Positions 1-18,700 of a stretch of DNA of 64,000 nucleotides are shown one piece after another. The translations under genes were made by a program, and so were the position numbers. The number at the start of each line of letters is the position of its first letter. The first letter of the stretch is position 1. The notes beneath the pieces are model-generated. The model was not told where the DNA came from, did not search any database, and saw only the letters and a list, made by a program, of their open reading frames with translations. Source of the stretch: Bugula neritina (taxonomy: Eukaryota; Bryozoa; Gymnolaemata; Cheilostomatida; Bugulidae). The stretch spans positions 5,019,698 to 5,083,697 of the forward strand of contig OZ037765.1 in assembly GCA_964035545.1 (NCBI GenBank). The letters run 5' to 3'.

Positions 1-289
1 GAAAAGTCACATAACAAATAATATACAACTATTAATATACATTAATAATAAATATAGCAAAGCAACAATTTAAAAATTAGAGAAAATTCAGATAATACAA
101 TTAGGTTCCAGCAAGATATGCCCTTTTTGTTTGGCAAGTAATATTAACTTTCATCATCAACAGTTCCACCATAGAGGTATAGTTAATGAATTATCTCATT
201 GAAATGTGGTGATGCGGGGTGAAAAATAATGCTACATAGTATCAGCTATAGGGACATAATGTAAAGAGAAGAAAGAACATTACACCTAC

Positions 290-1018
290 CCGTAGCACCA
301 AAAAATGAGGAATAATTAACAGCATTTTCCTGCGTTTCTGGAAGATAAGGTAAAAATAATGGTTGCCCAGGGACGCCAGCTAATGTGGGTGTGACTGGAC
401 CCAGACTAAATGTCGTCAGGTCAACTGTATCATCATCAATAAGTGGCAACTCGCTCAGCTCATGTCCGTCGTTGAGGGCACGCAGATTGAAATCCAATAT
501 ATCCTGAATTGTAAAACGTGAAAACACAGTTCGAGTGAAGTAGAAAAAAAGGAGCCTCATCATATTTATAAAAAGTGAAACGATTTTGAAAAAATACAGG
601 AAACGCCTAAGAGCCCATGAACGAGAGTGTAATTTTCACAAATTCTATAAACTTAATGTACACAAATTTTTCAAGAATTTTTTACACAATACTTCATTGC
701 AAGTGTAAAATAGGGGAGAGACAGTCAGAGGGTGGAAGCTAAAGAGACGAATAGCAAGTGTCAGCGATATTGTGCAGAAAATTAAGATATATTTCAAATC
801 AATGTGATTGGCTCATCATTTTCAACACTCACACGAGCTTTTTTCTTGAGATGTTCAGTGAGCATTGTTTGCGCCTGAAAATCCATTTGAAGTTGTCTGT
901 ACTTGTCAGGGTCATAGCTGTACAGGAGCAGCTTACTACTTGTTTCCTTCTCGTTCTCTTTTAAATTTGAATCCAGATGATGAAAATATTGATCTTTCCG
1001 CAATGTCAACAGAGCAGT
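290..1018 (-). CDS. Unrecognised protein, two internal exons (partial)
   Basis: Two minus-strand exons, 1018-833 and 503-290, join in phase 0. The first follows a ...TTTTCAG acceptor and ends before GTGAGT. The second follows ...AATTCAG and ends before GTAGGT. The first encodes a charged, probably helical segment (KYRQLQMDFQAQTML, then HLKKKAR). The second continues DILDFNLRALNDG, then an acidic and proline-rich stretch (LPLIDDDTVDL, PVTPTLAGVPGQP). The joined reading frame, 62 plus about 71 codons, has no stop. Neither end of the gene is seen: the start lies upstream on the minus strand and was not found, and the rest runs off the left edge. I do not recognise the family. An overlapping plus-strand frame at 865-1047 is also open but lacks matching splice sites. 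The exon pair is moderately secure; the function is unknown. Confidence 0.5.
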
Positions 1019-4000
1019 CTGAAAATGAAGACGATTTACAAACCTGAATATGTGCATTAAACTGCCTACCAGATTTCTTTAAACATTTGTAAGTGCAGTC
1101 GTCATAATTAGTGATAAGCCTTGGCTCTATACAACAACATAACTTTCAAACTATAACAAACTCAATGTATGAGCATCTAGATTCTAGAAGTTGGGCTTAT
1201 CAAGAGAACACAACTTTGGTATTCACACAAAAGAGTTTTTAGCATTGGCTTCAATATCACTGTCTAGGAATGTTTCGACTGTACCAGATACTTAATAACG
1301 AGTTACTAACCTCCGCTCTGAAAGCTCTAGATTTGTAATAAAACACATCATGGGGCTCATGATCAGTCTGAGTCACAGAATCAACTCGAGTTTCTGCCAT
1401 TTATTGCCGACACTAAAGTAATTCCACACTTTGATAACACCAGCAGGGCAAGTAGCAAGTCACTGATCAACTACAGAAAATTTTCAACTATAATTGGCTA
1501 AATTTCACATTTCATTCTAGAACAAAACCCAGAGCTTGTGTACAGTGATATTTCTCCAGTGTGACTTTTAGAAAAGAACCTTCTGGAATTCAAAAAAGTT
1601 ATTTTCTGTCATGCATTTGATAAACCGTATTCATTGGAAAATAAAGACTTGAAGTTGATACAGCTAGTGCTATTTACTTTTATACAGCGGGAACAAATAG
1701 CAGAATTCAATCAACAAGATAATAATAAATAATAATAGTAAATATAACAGCAATAGACAAACTTACATTCACAGCAGTAAAGAAACTATCATCTATTTCA
1801 TGGTGTTACGCAGTCAAACTCAATGAGTAGTCACACAGCCTTAGGGCATGGACATACTTATTCAATTTGATATGACAATAGCTCAAACTGAAACTTGGAT
1901 TACAATATAACTACTATGATATAAGCATTATCAATATAATAACCAAAACATTACAGCAGTCAAAATAAGAACAGAAGTTGTTCATTTTTGAAATTATTGC
2001 TTACATTAACCTATATTTAATTTTACACTCAGTACTCACCCATAACGGTGACCATAAGCATGTCTTTCACTGTGGTAGTGTACCAGTACCACAAGTGGCT
2101 AAAAGTAATATACTACTTTACTATAACTAGGTCTAAACCTCAGAGAGCATAAATGTAACTACTACTAATACTATAGTAAATATTCTATTAGTATAAGCAT
2201 AAAACTAAGTATCACACATTTAATTTTACACTTACAGTATCTAATAACAAATAATTACATTTACAGTTTACTACAAACTACTAGATCTATATTAATTATT
2301 TAATATACTGAAACTCAAACTTAGTCTTATAGTTATACTTAACAAGTTAACTTACTCTTAATCTTATACTTGGATTATAGTTTAACTTTAAGTTATCATT
2401 ATGATTATGATTATGGTAATCAGTATCACTATGACTATCAGTACCAGTATGACTATGAGTATTACCTAGTCCTATGGCTATACTTATAGCTACAGTAACT
2501 GTAAGACTAATTGTAATACCAATAGTATTAATAATACTTATACTAATAGTAATAGTAATACTCACTAATAGTTACTAAGAGTATTGAGTAATAGTAACAG
2601 ACTAATACTAATACAGTAATACTATTAGTATTACTATTAGTATTAGACTTAGTATTACTATTAGTATTACTATTACTATTAGTCTTGTTAATACTAATAC
2701 TTAATTATAAACTTAATACTAATAGGCCTAGTAATACTAATACTAATAGTAATAGTAATACTAATAGTAATAGTAAGTCTAATACTTAATAGTAATAGAC
2801 CAATAGACTACTACTACTACTAGTACTACTACTAGTACTAGTAATAGTAGTAATAATAATATATTCATATTGTACGAGCTTGTTATTTTTCCAAACGTAA
2901 AATTAAAACAAAGTCAAGTAGCATAATTTTTCAACTTGAATATTACTAAAAAAATAGCAAATTTAGATGTGACAAAAAATAAATATCACTTCAGCTTTAT
3001 CTCAACATTTGTCAAGTCTACACATGTAAGGATTTCACAATGACAATGAGACAACAGGATCGTTGATTCGAGCATGGTGTAATCTTATTGGTCACACAAA
3101 TAGTCTTAGATACTGTTGTGATACAAAGATGTCTGTTAGCGTACTGAAGCATACAATATGATAGATAAAGCTAAGGGAGATAACTATGACTTATAGAGTA
3201 GGAAGTATAGCATTCTTGGACTAAGGCTAGCCTATAAAAGGTCAACTCGCTTAGAAAAATAGTTAGAGTTGCAAAGTTACATTATTGACCTATTTAATGT
3301 AACTACTATGCATCATCGAATATATGTATATAGGGTAAATAGGGGTTTCTCACTTTGTCCTTGTTGAACCTTGTTTCAAGTCGAGCAAAGCGAATTGAAA
3401 AACTTTAATCTAAGTGTAAAATCACTAAACTGAAAGAAGCATCTTCATCTTGCGAAAATCTGCACTTTTTGCTACTTGGATTATTTTTAGCTGTTTCACT
3501 TTGTAATAATATTAGCAAGTGTCAAATGAGTATAATGTTCTATAGCAACTGTAATAAATATCATTTTAATATCAGGCTACTTTTAGTTTTACTTTTGGTT
3601 TAAGTTTTACATTTTGATTTAGTGATTTACTGTTTAGTATTTACTTGTAGTTATATTCAGAGTCACATTGAAAGTTGTTCATGGTGACATTGACACTGAG
3701 TCTGACAGTTGACAATGACAATGACATTCGGTTTCCCCGTTGACGTTGACATTGTGATTGAGTTTGACGTTGTACATCAACTTCAACTTGTAGTTCAACT
3801 ACTACTTGTACTTGCAGTGATTTTATTTTAAGTTTAAACAGGAAAAATAAAATTCAAATTTATGTAGAACTAAAACTAAAAGTAAAAGTAAATACTGAAG
3901 CTTAAAAGCAAAAACTAAGTAGTATTAGTTGAATAATACTACTTCATACTTGAATAAAATCAATGAAATTATTATTATCTTAAAGTTAATTTTTATCTTA

Positions 4001-5122
4001 TAAATATATTCATATTCATTATTTTCATATTGCTAATATTTATCATTATGTTATAACAAATATGTATTACTATTAGTTATTACCTATTTGAGTATTAGTA
4101 TTACTATTAAATTTACTATTAACTTTAAGTTTAGTGTATAATAATTTTATTAATTTTAAGAATGTCAATCACTTGAGTCAATGTGAATGTCATAATTTTG
4201 GTTTGATAATTATAATTGTATTTTATAATTCTTATATTTTTCATGACAATGGATTTACCACATTGTTGTTTATATTCTTGTCATTTTTCATCTTAATTTG
4301 ATATTATAGAGGATTAATATTAATATAAGTATAGTGTAGTATAAGTATAACCATATTTTTAATTGTGACATTGATAATTTCATCAGCTAGTAGCAATAGT
4401 GGTAATTATGATGGTAATGAGTATATTGATATAAATTTATATATATTCTAGGTTAACTATCAGCAATGTAAAGTTAGCTCATGTTGAAATTATAGTTCAC
4501 CAGTTTGCTTACTTGTAAGGTGCCAAGTATTTTTCAATTTTAAACCAGCATCTACACACAGCTGCACAAGGTTCCAAAGCAGTCCCTGTTTAGTTCTAAT
4601 TTGATATTTTATCATATATGTTTCATCCAAATTATTGGTATAATTTTTATCACTTTGCTTGAAAACATTAGCTGAATTACTCTGCACCTTTTGTTAAACA
4701 GATTTATTTTAGTGCCTGAATTTTAACGTATCTTTCTCATCAAGTAAAGATAAGTTACTATTGTAATATATCATTGCCTAAAGCTCTTATGTAATTAGAA
4801 TCAACTAAGCTTGTCATAGGTACTACTTTACCCATACAAAAAGTAGGAGTTACTATTCTAAAGTTGGAAATGGTCATAGAAACACTCTACATTGTTTTAT
4901 GTCACTCTGAATGAGCTGTTACTTGTAATTTTCATTCTAAACAGAGCATTGCTAGTTCAATGAACTGACTAATTTCTAAGATCAAGTACCCCTGTATATG
5001 GCACTACCCACTGGTAGAAAGCAATACATGGATAATATCAGTGTATATTATACAGGCCAAGTCTGCACATTTACACAGCCACTAATCTGTTGATGAAGCG
5101 TATATAATTGAGACCAAAGACC
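1019..5122. other. Intergenic or intronic, no convincing gene
   Basis: I see no exon with good splice sites or conserved protein here. The stretch holds a dense low-complexity block (2391-2860) and a weaker cryptic repeat of GTTGAC/GACATT-type words around 3660-3800. Either the leftmost gene or an upstream untranslated exon of the LIM gene could lie in it undetected. Confidence 0.4.
2391..2860. repeat. Low-complexity TAATACTAATAG-type repeat block
   Basis: Roughly 470 bases are built almost wholly from short words such as ACTAAT, AGTAAT and TACTAT in shifting order, so the block is repetitive on both strands without one clean period. The open frames across it are composition artefacts. Confidence 0.8.
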
Positions 5123-10250
<5,128 letters not shown>

Positions 10251-12788
10251 GCAAGTATTGTAATAGTGACATCTATCCTCTTAGCTTTTTAACGCTTTGC
10301 CTTTTCTTGCACTTCCTCTTTGTCACTTCACACAAATGGAAATTGTCTGCTCAATCTTGTTATGAATTTAGCCAGTTCTACAAACGCTTATAATTATACA
10401 CCCGGGTTGAAGGTATTTTAATTCAAACTGCTTTCCACACTGTTACTTGGTGTTTTTACTATCCATTTTACTATGCAGTTAGTTTGTTATTCATACCTCT
10501 GTTCTCTGTTGATTGACGCTGGTAGTTAGTGCTGGTTAATGAGGCCTAGCTTTACTTAGTGGGTGGAGCTTCACCTGGTGGGTGGAGCTTCACTTAGTGA
10601 GTGGAGCTTCACTTAGTGGGTGATGATGTCAACAATGTGATTGCATTAGTAGAGGTAACCTTGGGTGACTGTAGTTTTTATATAAACTCGAAAACGGGAA
10701 TTTCTTTACCCGATGGTCACTGTACATTAGAAGGAAGATATGTAATTCTAACCATATCTGCAAAAATATCAAATTCTCAAACTGTAACTCATTAACCTTT
10801 CCCGGGTCACACTTTTGTGGTTTGAAGGTTTATAAGGTGTTGGTGTTCTTTTTCCGAGACAAACATTTGGTCGTAGCAGGAAAAAAAATTGAAGTTTCAA
10901 AAACGTTTTAAAAAACTGAAAATCTATTTGTATCAATTTACTAATTGAGCTTTGTTTAAAGATTCAGTTCAAGCAATTTCAAAAAATATTTACAAATCTG
11001 GCATCCACAAGTTATAATATTCCAAATAACTGCACATTCTACTAACTAATGAAAATGTAGCGTGTTAACACACTCTCTAAAAAAATGTGAACAGATTTTC
11101 CACGATTAAAGCTTGAAAATATTGCTTATGATATTTTGCCGTTGCAAAACATAAGTTACGAAATCAACTTTTACATCCATGGTTATATTTGGTGAAATAA
11201 ATACGTGTTGTTGAACTGTATTAACTCTACATTTATGAATAAACACTAATAAATCAGCAATTGACTAGAAATAGAAACTGCAGCAATTAAATAGCCTTAC
11301 TTCCTTCTGGGTGTTGTTGTTGCTCAACTTTAGTCACATGTATTAATTCCCAAAATAAAAAAAGCTAGGGTTTTATGAAAATGTGTCCGGAGTTGTCTGT
11401 TTTCTTAATTCAGTGCAATGTTTCAATATGACTTCAAAAACTCAAACTGTCTCATTGATTTTAAAATACACAAAATCTTAGGATTTAGTTTTCAATATCA
11501 GACAACATTATTTTCTGTTCTCAAATTGATTCTTCCTCACGCAGTTGCAGTTGATTTGTCTTTTCCAATACTCATAAATGGGAGCATGTGTCAGACGCAC
11601 AATTTCTGTTGCTAAATTGATGCTAACAATTTGCTGGTGATCTGTTCCCAGTAACTAGTGAATATACCCTGCTAGATAGTTGGGCACTCATATTGCTTCA
11701 TGTGTTAACAGCCAGGTGAGGGAACTAGCATGGGTCAATGACAGGTGAGTATTATAATACAGGTAGAAAATGAACTCTTATGTATAGAATGTAGCTAGTT
11801 CATACTTCCTAATCTTTCCATAAGATGTGCCTTGCAGTGCCCGTTCAGTCCAACTCCTTGTGCATTAGCAATGCATGTAGCCAAGTAACTCTCGCCAATT
11901 AAATAAGGAAGTTGCTATAGCAAGAAGTTGGATCCTAGCTCTCAATAAGTTATGTCATCTTGCTGAAAGTACCAGAAAAACGATGGAATATTTTCACTTG
12001 ACACAGAACTCAAAGAATTAGCATAAATGTATGGTAATTAGTGATGTAGTATTATAAAAAAAACTGCTTACCCACGTCAGTTAGAGGATGTTTTAAAGGG
12101 TCAGCTTATAATTGTAAAAGAGAAGTTTTTTTTACATAAATCACATCTTGAAAATGTCATGGCCTCGTAATCAACTTTATATAGTACATTTCAACTTGTA
12201 GCCAATAATTTCTCCAGTACATTATATACTATATACACTACACATGTACCATGTTGGGAAGTTGTTTTCTCTCTAATAAAAGCACACAGTCTGTAAGTTA
12301 TATGCACATGATATATGCCATAGAAATGTAAATGAAGAGTTGCATTTGACTGCTTGAAGTCTTGCATTGTGAAGGCATGTGTTGAGAATTCCTCTAGAAA
12401 TAGAATTACGCACAGGGCGGTTGTTACACAATAGTAGATGATACTCTGCTGCCAATTTGCCATTTAACTGTAGAAGTGTGTTTGATGTTAGCAACTGCCT
12501 GTGCATGCACTAATTAGAAGTGTTCCTCACTATAAATATGTTATCAGTTAGGGTGGTCAACTCCCCCTCCTTGCTTTTAATAAGTCCATGAAGCAGCAAG
12601 ACGCTATCTCTAGAATCATCTCATTAAGTGTGCTGTTGGTAGGTTGCAAGGTCATGCAGCTAAAGGTCATTGCCAATGCTCAGTCCAAATCAGTTAACAG
12701 ATAGCTTCGCTGCAGTAACCACTTGTGTCTGAGCATTACTGAATCTACTGACAATCACTCCATACACATGACTGTTGACATAAGAATC
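10251..12788 (+). other. Non-coding gap between LIM unit and KFESG unit
   Basis: No exon with the required phase (1 in, 2 or 0 out) was found here. A 19-bp tandem repeat (10555-10622) lies inside. Just before the next start codon there is a TATA-like word (CACTATAAATA near 12530), compatible with an internal promoter but weak evidence alone. If the LIM and KFESG parts are one gene, a bridging exon must be hidden here. Confidence 0.4.
10555..10622. repeat. 19-bp tandem repeat, about 3.5 copies
   Basis: The unit CTTAGTGGGTGGAGCTTCA repeats with single-base changes (CCTGG..., CTTAGTGAG...). The open frame starting at 10601 begins in this repeat and is not considered a gene. Confidence 0.8.
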
Positions 12789-15700
12789 ATGTCTGATGAC
12801 GAATATTCTTCAGATTCATCTGATGGTGGGGTGGACGAGAAGACCACCCCTCTCTCTATAGAGTACAAAAAGACCAAACTTTTCCAAAAACCTAGTCAAG
12901 ACCCTCAGCCAAAACAGGGTGCTCCTGGCAAGTTGAAAGGTTGGCAGCCGATTTCGACCAGGTAACTAGTTTTTGTTGCATAACTTCATTTTAATAAACA
13001 CCTATCCAGTTACACATTATTTTGGTTAGAATCGGAATCCTTAGGTTTTAATTAGAAGAAATTGAGAGATCCTTACGATAGTGATTAAGGTTTGTGTATG
13101 CATGCATCTCATGTGTATAACCAGCCGGACATCATTATAGAGCACCAACATGTGTGAATTGTTTAGCCGTTAATGAGAAATAATAGTATTTTTTGTTGTT
13201 CTACTGTAATTTTTATTTTGTCGACTTGTTGACTTGAAATAGACTTTAAATCTTCATTTAAAATTTTTAATATGTTCTAGAATGTTCATTGTATTTGTTG
13301 CTTGTTGAAGAGATGAAAATGCGGGGGATAAGCCACGGCCCCCACCTAAAAAGCTCAACATCAACTGGACTGCTAGAACTCAAGAAAGAGCTGCTGAGCG
13401 GGTTGATTCTGAGCCGGTAGGTGCCCATAACTCCTAGTTTTAGTGACTCACTGAGTTATCCCCCTCCCTAAAGACGGTTTCTATGGGTCATTGTAACTCT
13501 ATTGCTGTTATTTAAAATATCTTCAGCCACCTACAACTTTTTCATATCATTAGAAAGCTGAGGATTTTAACTAAAACTGTAAAAATAAGCAAAAATAAAC
13601 GGCACGTATAATTTAATGATGTGTAATGTATTCATGGGATGCTTTCCTTTTTAAGAAATTTATTTTTCTGATGTACATGTCTTTATAAATTCAGTACTAC
13701 TCTAATAGTTTAAAGAAATCTTAGTAAGTCTCCAGCCTTCTAACTGCGTAGTAAGTATTGTTTTAACAACATGTACTTTTGAAATAGTTGTTGATAATAA
13801 TTATTGTTCATATTAAATAAATTCCTGTAAACTATCAGATGTATGATAAGGGATGCCTTGGGCAATAGTATTTATAATGAGTCATGCCTTCGTCTCACTG
13901 AGATCGTATCTGTACTCACAATTAACTCTGATACGCTAGTAATTTGTAAAAAGAAGGATGCAGGCATTAGTTAAAGCAGCATGTAATGGCAAACCTTGTA
14001 ATTCATTAGTCCCTTTATACCTACTCCTTAACATTAACTTGTTCTTATTATTTCATTGTTTGTAGAGATGTGCTCCCTTAATAGTAGGTGTTTATGGGTT
14101 TACAATTATATATTTAGCATACTGTATGCTTTGTTTGTGTGTTTGAGTACTCTACAGTGATGTGCTGCATTGTATTTTATAACCAGGAATGGGTTAGGCT
14201 GGTCAGAGAGAAGAGGGCTGCTGCAGTATGTGCATATAGTAGGCTGTGTGGGCAATCTGCCAAATTTCACGCTGATTTTAACAAATTGAAATGTTTGTCA
14301 ATCAAGCTGTTCAAAATTACGAAAAGTATCTAAAAATTTAGTTAAACCATTCTGGATGCTGAATTGACAGCAAACTGAGGCTTTGGAATTTTGTTTCATT
14401 TCTTTGTGTATGAGAAAAATCTGCTCTGTTACGATTCTTAGAACTAAATTATTTTGAAAGATATGGTATTTCTGCAGGCCAAAAGTAAATTACTGAATTT
14501 GAGACGAAAAGTAATAAAATATTTCCGAATTTAATTGGAAAATAACTCATATTTGGCCAGTATTTTTGTATAAAGCTATTTTGAACAGATACACGCAGCA
14601 TAGTAAGCTGTAAAAGTCTAAGAAACTAGAACGGCACATTTCAAATCTAAACAAAGAACCCAAAGTTAGCACAAAATGCACATCTCTGTACTTAATAATA
14701 CTAATTTTGAGTTAATATCTCTCAAATACTTTGCTTATAGTACTAACTCACAATTTTTTCATATATCAATAATTGAGTTTTCTACTAGTATAAGCATAAT
14801 TGCCTAATCTTCTAAATGAATGCCAGTGGTATTCAAATTGATAACTCAAATAGCTGATTTGCTCTTTGTGTGATTGCTGATGCTACAATGTAGAATATAT
14901 TCTGAAGCTGATTTTGCAATAGCTGCTAATGAGTTGTGTTTTTCTCTGATTCTTTCAAGGAGTGGGTGAGATTAGTAAGGAAACGTGAAGCAGTAAGTTG
15001 AATGTTACAAGAATCACTAGCAGGTGTCCGGCTAAGGGGCCTTCACGTCGTTTACATGTTACCATCTCACTCTTCCTTTCTGCTTCACTAACACTTCTGC
15101 AGTTGGCTCTGCTTACTGTTCATGTTAATGGTTATTAGTTTTTAAATATTTTATCAAAATGTTGAACAATTGGAAAAATCTTTAAAAAAATTATGTTTGT
15201 ATACTATTTTGATGAAGCTTGAATGTGTGTGCAAAGTTGCGTTTATACCTTCACGATTTTCAGTCAGAAATTCAATTTGGCCAGGTTGAAATTTCTCCGA
15301 GTTGCATTGGATTGTAAAAGCCACTTGTAATTTTTTTGTATTGTGATACCTTAATTGGGCGATTTCAGAATAACACTCAAACGAAGTAATAACTCCTTGT
15401 AAACATCGTTATTTAGTTATGACTTTGGCGATTAGATGACGTACTTATATGTTAATAATTATATTGCCTATGCCTTCTCAGTTATCGCTTATATGCTGTC
15501 AACTTCACTAATTCATGACGTTTACAAAGGGCATCAAATAGCGATTAGGCGAGTCAGATTTCATTTTTAGAAAGTAAACTTCCGCATCAATATGATTTCA
15601 ACGATTTTCAGTTTGACTATAAAGGGGTACCCGGACAAGCGTTATTAATTGAAACTCGGAACTTTTTTCAGTAGAGGTATAAACGCAACTCTAGATAAAA

Positions 15701-18700
15701 GCCATAAATCGTAATGTTTGAGTTGCTAAAACCTATTTCATGGATGTTGTAGTTCAAATCTGGTGAGGTGGGAGATGTCAAGTCGAAGTTTGAATCAGGA
15801 GACGTTGGCAAACATGAAAAAAAGTCAGACATTTCTAATAAAATCCCGGAGGTCGCTCAAGGCAAAGCTTTGTCTACCAAAGACCAGTTTGAAAATAGAA
15901 AAGAAAGAGAATATAATTCCACAAAGAATAAAGAGTTGGAGCAGCTGAAACTGGCACGGACTTTGGCCGCTCAAGCGAAGCCACAGGAAGATGAAGACTA
16001 TGTAGATAGTCGAGCCAACGCTGAGAATGACAGATACAGAGAGCTGGAGGAGTTCAAAAAGTCAGCCGCTGCCAGACAGAACCTAAGCAAGTTTGAAAGC
16101 GGATCATTCTCGAATGTGGAGCGAGGTGAAGTCGAGACTCGGAAAGAAGTTGAGTCGGTAGTCAGCAGTGGCAAGGCAGCGAGTACTCTGAAGATATATG
16201 AGAGTGGAGATCACGGGAAGAGAGAATATTCGTCTGCTGCAAAAGAAGAGTTGGGAGCCATTAAATCAGATACCAGCAGTAAGAAGAGCATCTATGAAGG
16301 GGGTCTCACTCAGAGAGAGTATGAGTCAGAAGCTAAGAAGGAGCTGGAAACGATTGCTGCCGTAGCCTCTAGCGGGACAAGAGATAAGTTTGAATCGGGA
16401 GAGCTGATTAGTCAAGGAAGTGAGAATAATGAGAGGAGTGAGGAGTTGCAGCAGGTTCGGTTGGTTAGCGGCGCAGGCGATAAGAAAACTCAGTTCGAAT
16501 CCGGGGAATTGATTCGAACTGAGTTTGACTCTGATGTGAGGAAAGAAATAGAAACGATAAAAACGGACACTTCAGATTTCAAAACAAAGTATGAGCGGGG
16601 AGATTACATTCGCACTGATTTTGATTCTGAAGCTAAGAAAGAGTTGGAGTGTATGTCAACAGGTGCCATGGAGAAGAAGAATAAGTATGAAAGTGGAGAT
16701 TTGGAGCAACGGCAATATGACTCAGTGGTGGGTAATCTACAGCAGAAAATAAAGTTAATAAGGTTTCAGTATTTTATGTTATTGTTGTTAAGAATCTAGA
16801 AGTCCACGTGGTGTAATGGTTAGCGCGCCTGCTTGCAAACCGGAGGTCTCGAGTTCGAATCCCAGTTTTAAAGTTATATTTCTACACCTTTCATAGATTA
16901 TATTCTGCTTATCCAGAAAATGTTTTTAGTTTGTCTAGTAATTTTATAAACTGGCTTCGAAATGCATTTATACTTTCATGATTTTCAATCAAATTTTGTC
17001 CCAAGTTGAAATTACTGAAACTTGGCATTTTTAAGTGAATGTATCACATTGATAAATCATTCCTCAAAGTTCAGTGCTTATTTTAAAACCTAGCTGACTA
17101 ACACACATCAAGATTTATGCAGCTGCCTGTTGTTTATGCAACTCTTATTACTACTAAAAGCATATAGAAATGCAGATATGCTGTTTAGGCTAGACAAGAA
17201 GCAGAAGAAGTAAAGAGGTTAGCAGCCTCTGCTAGTATCAAAAACAAGTACAATGAAGCCGTGCAGGAAGGAAACAAGGTAGTCACATCTAAGCCTGTCA
17301 CTATTGAAAAAGCTCCCCCTGGTGAAGATCCATTTCTCAATAGATCAGATGACGAAGACTTCAAAGTCACGGTGAGAATGCATGCAGCACGTCAAGTGGT
17401 GTGGTGACACGCTTTTTTTAATCTATCTTGAGTTTTCTCACCTTTATTTATTTCACCTGTGCATGCAAGTGAAGTTACAAAACATAATTTGCTATGAAAG
17501 ATGACGTAGGCTTACTATAATTATATCTACACAGGAGTTGAAAGCAAATGCTCTTATTTTGTTGGAGAAGTTTGAGTTCAGTTAAGTTAATAATTTATCT
17601 TTTACCTTCACCATAGCGGTAACTATTTTGTTTTTTCTCAACTTCAATAGACATTCTGCCTTTTAAACTTGGAACGAAAGCAAAGTTATAAAACTGTTAT
17701 ATGAGATTGTTTTTCTTTTATTCTTCCTAACAGAAATTACTTGAATCTAAATATGTTGAGTTTCGTAATGGCGTCTGTTGTGTTTGTAAGATGTTAAATA
17801 GTTTTCATGATGCAGTTGCCTTAATGATGCAACTCTAACATATTTAGCAATATGCTAATAGGAGAGTTGTTTACTAGCAGCTTTCAAATTTATTGTACTG
17901 TACTCTGCTAATTGGCAACTTCTTTGAGGAGAAGGGTTTCCTTGATCAAATTGCTAAGCAGAAAATATCCAGTAAAGTGGTTGCATTTTGGGAGTTATCT
18001 TTCCAATTAATTATGCATAGTCTCTTAGAGCTACTTACAATTTTATTTCAATTTTTATATCAGATGTTTTAATTACCTGCCTTGATTTAATATTTTGCTT
18101 GAAATTTGGCATTTACTTGTGAAGTACAGAATTGAGTAGCTAGCAAATGCATGCATGTTCCATAATGCTCGCTTGGGCATGTGTAAATAAGCACCATTTA
18201 TACCAATGTTGTTGCATTCTTTCCTTTCCTATACTAGTTAGTTGATTGAGAGTTTCGGTGCCCATCTTAACTTATTTTTAGTTTAGTAGTAACACGTGTG
18301 GCATAATATTCTAGCCAACTATATAAAGTTAACTCTGAATTAAAATAGATAATGCTGGCACATACAGTCACGCATATACAAAATGTTATTAACCTTACCA
18401 TTAAAACTTAACTGTGGGAAATTAGTATTTTACACTGCTGTATCATAATTCTAAAGAATAAGGAGAGTTTTTAAAGAACCTTTTGCAGTTATTTAGATCT
18501 TCATGAAATTTTTTTAGTTTTATTCAAGGTTAACTTTATATAACAAAATCTCTTTTCAGATCTAATTAGCAGACCCATTTTTCTGCAGCTCAAAAGTAGA
18601 CAACTCTTGATAATTTCCAAAAATTGCCCATTGATATGACGTATACTAGGCACTGACAGCATGACATTACAAGCACTCAGTTCTTTTCCTGTTTGCTGTT

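Noticed and set aside
865-1047. Plus-strand open frame ending in an acidic stretch (NLNPDDENIDLSAM)
   Set aside because: It overlaps the minus-strand exon 833-1018, which has a good acceptor and donor and joins in phase to a second exon. The plus frame has neither.
2347-2565. Thr/Ile/Ser-rich minus-strand open frame
   Set aside because: It is a direct translation of the low-complexity TAATAC-type block.
10601-10795. 64-residue open frame near the LIM unit
   Set aside because: It starts inside a 19-bp tandem repeat, and no splice site joins it in phase to either neighbouring exon.
16801-16868. Functional tRNA-Ala gene
   Set aside because: The boxes and spacing fit, but the anticodon, T and acceptor stems do not pair, so it is listed as a decayed tRNA-like sequence.
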